Positions 57,726-64,000 of a stretch of DNA of 64,000 bases are shown here, in pieces (the stretch's first letter is position 1; every line of letters starts with the position of its first letter). The notes beneath the pieces were generated by a model. It was not told the origin of the DNA. It was given only the letters and a program-made list of their open reading frames with translations, and ran no database searches. The translations under genes and the position numbers were made by a program. The stretch comes from Cubamyces lactineus (lineage: Eukaryota > Basidiomycota > Agaricomycetes > Polyporales > Polyporaceae), in assembly GCA_022376465.1 (NCBI GenBank), contig JACDTU010000005.1, forward strand, positions 1,600,001 through 1,664,000, read 5' to 3'.

Positions 57726-58686
57726 ATGACCAGCACCCAGTCGAAGAACGTGCCAGTCAAGGACGGCACCATTCCCTTCACATACAAGGGCGAGACTTAC
57801 CAGACATACTACAAAGTGTTCGGGGACCTCGAGAACCGTACCCGTACTCCCCTCATCGGTCTCCACGGCGGCCCCGGCCTCATCCACCAATCCATTCTCC
57901 CTCTCGGCGATCTCGCCAGCGCATACGACATCCCCGTCATCCTCTACGACCAGATCGGGAACGGGCGGTCCTCGCACGTTCACGACAAGCCACCTGAGTT
58001 CTGGACGATCGACCTCTTCCTCGACGAGCTCGAGAACCTGCTCACGCACTTCGACGTCCAGGACGGGTTCGACATCGTCGGGCACTCGTGGGGCGGGATC
58101 ATGGGTGCGGAGCTCGCGGTGCGCAGGCGGCCGAAGGGCCTCAGGCACCTTGTGCTCTCGAACTCGCTTGCGTCGTTCGAGCTGTGGGTGCAGAGCGTCA
58201 TGCAGCTCCTTGCGCCCTTCCCGAGGGAGGTTCAAGAGGGTATTGCGGTTGGGATGGCCGATCCGAAGCGGTATAGGGAGGCGTTGCGCCAGTTCCACGC
58301 CGTACACGGGTGTATACTGCCGAACCCACCGGAGGAGTTCCACTATTCTATTGATCAGGCTATGGGCCCGGAAGGTGATACTACCGTTGCTAGCGTACCG
58401 TAAGACCTCTTCGCTGTGCTCCTCGTGCGAAAACATATTGACAATGTGTCATCGCAGGATCCTTGTTGGCTGGTCGATCATCGATCGCCTCCACTTAGTG
58501 CAAGTCCCCACGTTCGTTATCAACGGGCGGAAGGACATCGCTCAAGACTTCGTCGTCGCTCCCTTTTTCGAGCGCATCGAGAAAGTGAAGTGGGTGACGT
58601 TCGAGAACTCGAGCCATACACCTTACTGGGAGGAGCCCGAGCGATACTTGCAGCTTGTGTCGGATTTTCTCAAGCTAGATGCTTGA
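57726..58686 (+). CDS. Proline-iminopeptidase-like alpha/beta hydrolase (peptidase family S33)
   Basis: Serine hydrolase of the prolyl aminopeptidase/epoxide-hydrolase type; many fungal members cleave proline amides. Two exons, with the junction at 58399 (GTACC|GTAAGA...TCGCAG|GATCC) restoring VPILVGWSIIDRL; total about 299 residues. Seen motifs are the oxyanion-hole HGGPG at about residue 42, the nucleophile elbow GHSWGG, the acid in NGRKDIAQD and the His in SSHTPYWEEPER. The triad is therefore complete. There is no signal peptide, so a cytosolic enzyme is likely. The C-terminus is LVSDFLKLDA. The start codon is the first ATG in frame, and VPVKDGTIPFTYKGETYQTY is typical of the family N-terminus. 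Exact substrate unknown. Confidence 0.9.
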
Positions 58687-60295
58687 GGCCTGAAACGAGA
58701 CCTGTTCATGTGTACCGAGTTTGATCGACAAGGTGCATACTATACGCGATATCTCGTTAGCGTCTGTCCGGTCATTGTGTACCGGATTCGGATGTTGTCC
58801 TTCCGCGACAACTGCAATTCCGGTGAGTACCCAACGCCCCTACCTGAGTGCAAATATGCATACGTTTAGTAATATCGCTAGTGAGCTGTTACAGGCCATA
58901 TGCTGCGCGCCATCCGGCGGTATTAGTAGGGGCTTGGCACCGTCTAACATCCCTCGTAGCGATGCCACAGTACGTGTATTTGCATCCTAAAAGACCGATA
59001 TCGCTCGAACCGCCCATAGGGAAGCCCGCTGGACATCGTCACATGTGCCGACACGACGCCCTGCCGCAGTGTCTCCGCCATCTGTGTGGGCTACACATAT
59101 TCGACACCGTTGCCAAATTGTTCTTCCCTTCAAAGGGTTTCAACCCCAGCCGTACGACAGAATTACTGTCCACGCTCGCTGGCCATGCACATGCACCGGG
59201 GCATGGTCACTTACAGTAACAGCCTGCTACACAATCCCTGACGCCTGGCATGCGACCTGACGTACTCCGAGAAGCGTAGTAGTGAAACGACACGGCTAGC
59301 TTGGACGCCCTGTGAATGCATCACTTCTCCCGTGAAGAAGGCCTAGACGAATAATATCGAACTAATATTCGAGAGTGGTAGCGCTGAAAGCAAGCATTGG
59401 AAACTCGGCGGGGCTGGTCAGTTCAATGCATCCGCTTCCATTGTGCTGTCGGATGTGATCGGCTTCGCGCCCACGTACGTATTTGCTATTAGGGCGCGCA
59501 AGACCTATGCTTCCATCGGTGCATCGAGTAGTCGTTTGGTGGCGCTTCGTCATAAACGTGTGCTAATCAGTCTTCGTACTACAAGGCTCAGAAAAGCTGT
59601 CCTTCGACATAACATGTACCAGCATGTAGCTCGAAGTGGAATACAAACGGCGAACGGTACGTATGACTGTTCCCTTGGGCCTTGTGGGTTCCATACCGTG
59701 CTGAATCACTCTTTAGCAAGAAGGGTTGCTGGGGGCCAATTCGGCTCCGCTCAGGGCGCGCTTTAATTCATGCTTCCGTACCTCACCCCGCTGCCACTGA
59801 CGTAACAATGCACCGCATAATGTGGCCATACAGCGTATTCCAGTATGCTGACGCCACGACCTAGTCGGACTATCCCACTGCCTTAGTCCACGGACGTAAG
59901 CACGGTCAGTGCCTCACGTTCAACTTGGAAGTTCAAGAGTGGTAATCCACAAGACCACCGACGAGAAGCAGGGATAAGCTGCCGCCCGGATCCCATACGG
60001 CGGTTGGAGATCTCCGTAAATGTATTACTGACAATGTCTAACGTGCACACTCGATTCCATACATCTGGCACTTTTTGGCGGTTCGGTGAACTCCCAATAC
60101 CATGCCGGCCATGCCTGAAGAATAGCCGAGACCCACCCAAGCCGTGTTCTCTCGCATAAAGAGTGAGCCGGGAGAATGTATCCGTGCAACGACCAAGGCC
60201 CAAGGTCTCCTGGCAGGGGACCACTCGTTCTTGACATCCACGATCTTCTACCCCCATCCCCACGCGGCTCCAATTCTTCTCCCTCTCAACTAGCC
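58687..60295. other. Gene-poor interval before the desaturase
   Basis: About 1.6 kb. Short frames on both strands show no domain. Bases 59883-60314 on the minus strand are open for 143 codons but overlap the desaturase start and have no splice partners. I see no gene. The right end is the CT-rich desaturase promoter. Confidence 0.45.
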
Positions 60296-61991
60296 ATGTC
60301 GACAAAACGGTCATCCAAGGTGATCGAAGCGGCGCAACAGCCGGTGGTCATAACTGACCTGACCACCAAAGAGCTTCTGTCGGTGATACCGTACGTCTCC
60401 GACTTCTGTCACTTGTCCTTGTCCTGAGGTCCTCGGCTGACGGTCGTTGTGTTTGTGTACAGACCGCATTGCTTTGAACGCTCTACGCTTAGGTCTGCGT
60501 CCTACGTGTGAGTAATTGCACCGGACCCTTCATGCTAAGTACAGGGGGTTGACCGTCTGGCAGGTTTATGGACTTCGCGATCATTATTTCTCTCTGCAAG
60601 CTCGCCTACGTCCTCGACGAGTTTTTGACTCCTGAATGCATCACCCTTCCTCGCCCCTATCTTTATTCCGCGGCGAGTTTCTCGATCTGGGCACTGTACT
60701 CGTTCATCGCTGGCCTCTTTGGCTTTGGCCTTTGGGGCATCGGTCACGAGTGTGGCCACCATACGTTCTCTGCAAACAAGTGGATAAACGATGCTTTCGG
60801 ATTCGTCATTCACACGGGGTGAGTGAAAGTCGCTGAGTCGTGCTTCCAGGCCGTCAATGCTAACGGCTATGGTTGCGCGTATAGGTTGAGTGTGCCGTAC
60901 TTCTCGTGGCGCTTCAGTCATGCCAAGCATCACGCCGCTACTTCCCACATGACTCGCGAAGAAGTTTACGTACCACGAACACGGTCCCAGCTTGGCTTGC
61001 CACCACTGGATCCCGCCAAGGAAGACATCGGCGGCGCATACATCAGTGAGGACGTGATGCACGAGCTGTGGGACGCCATTGGCGATTCTCCTATCGGCGC
61101 GATGATTAACTCCTTCCTCTATATGGCGAGTGCATTCATCTTGTCGACGAAGAACGCGTTCTTATCCCATTCGTTGTAGGTTGCCGGCTGGCCAGCATAT
61201 TTATTTGCGAACACCGGCGGCCAGGCCCACTATCCCGCCGGCACGCACCGTACGTACAGATTGGCTCTAGTCAGCGGCCATGTAATTGATTCCATATGCA
61301 GACTTCGACCCATCTGCCGTGATATTTCGTCCGGACCAACGACACTGGGTCATCGCCTCTAACGTCGGGATCTTGGTATGGCTGGGCCTGATCATCGCCT
61401 CGATCTCGCGCTGGGGTTTCTTCGAGGTCTTCCGGTGCTACCTTGTACCTTATCTCTGGTGCGTCCTATACTCACTGAGATCGCTATGGTGTCATGTGCT
61501 CACGAATTTACTGAAGGGTCAACCACTGGCTCATCCTCATCACCTTCCTGCAACATACCGATCCTATGCTCCCTCACTACCGCGGGCCCGAGTTTACCTT
61601 CCTCCGAGGGGCTCTCTCGACGGTCGACCGTAACCTACTGGGCGATCTGGGCAGCTTCATGGGATGGTTCGGTGCCTTTGCGACACATGGTGTCTCTGAG
61701 GTCCACGTGCTGCACCATGTCTGCAGTAGGATTCCACACTACCATGCCTGGGAGGCGGCAGACGCGATCCGCAAACGACTCGCCCAGGACGGCATCTACC
61801 TCCAGGGAAGGCCGGGTGGCTGGGCAGAGATGTATCGGGTTTTCAGAGAGTGCAAGTTCGTCGAGGACGAGGGTGATATTGTCTTCTACAAGAATGCACG
61901 CGGGCTCGCTGCGGCAAAAGCTGTGTTTACGGACAAGGCGGCCAGCGATTCTGGTATCGAGATCAACGGACTTGAACAGGACTCTGAGTAG
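60296..61991 (+). CDS. fad2: Delta-12 fatty acid desaturase (oleate to linoleate)
   Basis: Membrane di-iron enzyme of the ER that inserts the delta-12 double bond into oleoyl lipids. Starts MSTKRSSKVIEAAQ; early exons read SVIP, then PHCFERSTLRSASYV, then FMDFAIIISLCKLA. All three His boxes are visible: HECGHH, SHAKHH (in SWRFSHAKHHAATSH) and HVLHH (in SEVHVLHHVCSRIPHYHAWE). Introns of about 50-60 nt separate INDAFGFVIHTG from LSVPYFSWRF, and YLW from VNHWLILITFLQHTDP; the latter has a GTGCGT donor. Hydrophobic segments flank the boxes as expected for a four-helix desaturase. The C-terminus ends GLEQDSE at 61991. About 430 residues, normal for the family; no C-terminal ER-retrieval motif is obvious. 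Confidence 0.95.
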
Positions 61992-62457
61992 AATAGAATG
62001 CGGACCATACTCCCCGTCCCATCTTCTTGAAACATGTACTAATGATTATTATACTGAGGGTAATTGGTCGTATACCAATGGCTGTATGGATGAGTAAGCC
62101 TCTTTGAAAGCGGACTATGTATTACTTGATGGGCGCTCCGATCGTTAACACGGCATCTTCAAGTTTCTTGACATCACTCACGACTGCCTGCACTCGCCTC
62201 GGTTTCGCAACGACCAACTCCTGTTGACTCCCTTGACTTCCTCGAGAAAACTTGGTCTTGGAATTCAACGCCGGAACACCGGATATCCGTTGTGACCGTG
62301 TATCCTGTACCCGCAGCTGACTCATCGGCCTCCTCTGACTGGTGCTCTGCGGCAGCGGGCTTCGATCGTACGCTGGTGTATATAAGGTCTCTCTGACAAA
62401 CTTCCCATTCCTTACTACACCACCGCCGAGACTTTCACCGCATATCGACCACTTTGT
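61992..62457. other. Intergenic, upstream of fap1
   Basis: 466 bp holding the fad2 3' end and the promoter of the FAP1-like gene; GTATATAAGG at 62378-62387 is a good TATA box about 75 bp before the ATG at 62458. The open minus-strand frame 62122-62670 is antisense and unsupported. Confidence 0.5.
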
Positions 62458-64000
62458 ATGCCTGAAGTCCCCGCTATATCTGTCGCCAATCTCCAATCGG
62501 CCGCGAGTGGTCCCGACGGTCCCTCCCAGTCTCGCGCACGACGCAAGGGAGGCCCGCGCAAACCTGCTAATCCTTCGCAAAATCGAGCAGAAGATGCAGG
62601 TTCCGCAGAAGGATCTGACACTCGCGGTAAAGCAGACGGCGCTCGTAGGCTGCGCAAGCCTCGCGCCCAAGAAACTCGTCAGGACGGACAGCTAGGTGAG
62701 CCGTCCGTTCCAAGTGCAGATCGCTCCGAGGGACCTTCGGGCGGTCAGAAGAATCGTCGGGGTCCGCCGAAAGCGAAGCAAGGTGGAACGGAACTTCAGG
62801 GCACGCTCGGACATGCAGGTACATCTCGTCCTCGTCGACATCCTCAGCCAAGACAGACCCCGGATACCCGGTCAGGCGAGCATGGTGCTGGGCCACAACC
62901 GGCCCAAGCTATCCACCAGGATACAGTCAAAGACGAGTCATCCTCCCAGTCGAAGCGGCCTCGTCGACCTCGCGGTCGCAAGTTCCACGGCGAGTTGACT
63001 GAGGGCGCGCCGGGAGAGTCCAACAAGCATGATGTACCATCGTCGGACAGGTATCGCATCTCGGCACCCAAAAAGGACGATCTGACATCTCGTCTCATCT
63101 ACGACCTCTCCACGCCCCCTTATCCCGATTGTCTTATTTGTTTCGCACCCATCACCCCTATGCAGCCAACTTGGTCGTGTTCGCCGTCAAACCCAACTTT
63201 GGCAGTCACAGACGATGAGAGTTGCATTTCAGGGAGTGGACCTCGTGCAGGTTCCAGCGCCCAGTGCTGCTGGATGACGTTCCATTTGAAGTGTATCCGA
63301 TCGTGGGCCGCTAAAAGCGTCAAGGACATGGTAGAGGCCTGGAGGGCGAGAGGAGAGGAAAGGGAAGGCGATTGGAGATGTCCAGGTTGTCAGTCCAAGC
63401 GTAGAGCTGTTCCGAGCAGCTACTGGTAGGTTTATTCCTAGAATCCTGTAGGCCATGATACTCACCGCGTTTTAGGTGTTTCTGCGGCTCAACTCCAGAT
63501 CCCAAGCCACCGCGGTTGGCTACGCCTCACTCGTGCGCTAACCCATGCACCCGTCCGCGCCCTTGTGGTCACTCTTGTTCGCTCAATTGCCATCCCGGTC
63601 CCTGCCCTCCCTGCCAGGTAACGACCCAGATGCCTTGTTATTGCGGCAAGGAGACCCTTTCGTTCCGCTGTGCCCATCTAGGGCTTAGCAAGAGCGGTGT
63701 TCCCACGACAGCCGAACTATCGTGTGGCCAGACGTGCGGTCGTCTGCTCAACTGTGGGAACCACACCTGCCAGGAAGCCTGCCATCCTGGTAAGTGTAAA
63801 CCGTGTCCCATACGCCAGGTTGCACGTTGCTACTGCGGCAAGGAGGAGAGGGAGATGGGCTGCGGAGAGGGAGAGGAGAAGGAATGCATGATTGTAGAAG
63901 ATGGGAAGGAGGAGAGATGGATTGGTCGGTATGCATGCGAAGGTACTTGCAACAGGTAGGATCCTTCACTAGATCTTTGCCCACTGGTATACTGATCCTC
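62458..64000 (+). CDS. FAP1/NFX1-type zinc-finger protein (partial, runs off right edge)
   Basis: Start of a large NFX1-family gene; yeast FAP1 binds the FKBP12 rapamycin target, and animal NFX1 is a transcriptional repressor and E3-like factor. Begins MPEVPAISVANLQS, with a Lys/Arg/Pro/Gly-rich basic region for about 200 residues. A RING-like/PHD-like segment follows: CLICFAPITPMQPTWSC, then CWMTFHLKCIRSW and GDWRCPGCQSK. After an intron near 63430 come the NFX1-type repeats: CFCGSTPD, then HSCANPCTRPRPCGHSCS, CHPGPCPPC, CYCGKE, then CGNHTCQEACHPGKCKPC and CYCGKEE. The Cys/His spacing is the classic C-x3-C-x3-L-x-C-G-x-H type. The open frame continues to about 63958, where a GTAGGA-like donor appears, so the rest lies outside the window. 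TATA and start agree. Confidence 0.93.

Noticed and set aside
59883..60314. 143-codon minus-strand open frame
   Set aside because: Overlaps the start of the desaturase gene and its promoter, and shows no domain.

Overview
The window reads as a gene-dense stretch of a filamentous basidiomycete genome, most likely an Agaricomycete (inference). Coding sequences are GC-rich and most are split by short GT-AG introns, typically 50-60 nt, with 5' sites such as GTGAGT, GTAAGC and GTATGT. The gene set is nuclear and eukaryotic: MLH1, the proteasome subunit Rpn1, the TFIIA small subunit, Epl1, the succinate dehydrogenase membrane anchor, a PTEN phosphatase, an oleate desaturase, an FAP1/NFX1 protein and a tRNA-Ala(CGC). 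I joined exons by hand wherever splice sites and reading phase agreed.

Left part (1-14 kb). The window opens inside or exactly at a 0.5-kb element with 70-bp terminal inverted repeats. A three-finger C2H2 gene (minus) follows, then about 4.4 kb with no convincing gene apart from one tiny spliced candidate. Next come a small acidic protein resembling RPA-interacting proteins (plus) and mlh1 (minus). Both have clusters of ACGCGT boxes, the G1/S MCB element of yeasts, close upstream. A single-exon low-complexity protein is divergent from mlh1.

Middle part (14-34 kb). A hydantoinase/oxoprolinase-DUF917 fusion (minus) and a FAAH-type amidase (plus) are divergent neighbours, followed by a Lyc1-like lysine N-acetyltransferase. 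Together they suggest amide or cyclic-imide nitrogen catabolism (inference). An unusual hairpin-bearing minisatellite lies at 25.17-25.44 kb, between lyc1 and rpn1. Rpn1 and a small CBS-domain gene are divergent. A seven-transmembrane receptor-like gene lies beyond.

Right part (34-64 kb). A PTEN/Tep1 phosphatase, a TA-flanked Tc1/mariner-type MITE, TFIIA-gamma, an APH-family kinase-like gene with a 14-nt microexon, SDH4, tRNA-Ala and EPL1 follow. Then comes a 1,280-residue protein carrying five copies of one Cys motif (C-x4-C-x12-C-x2-[CH]). The remainder holds an NFKBIL1-like protein, a proline-iminopeptidase-like hydrolase, a delta-12 desaturase and the first part of an FAP1/NFX1 gene that runs off the right edge. 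No CRISPR array, bacterial operon or recognisable autonomous transposon is present. The most unusual items are the five-copy Cys-motif protein and the hairpin minisatellite.
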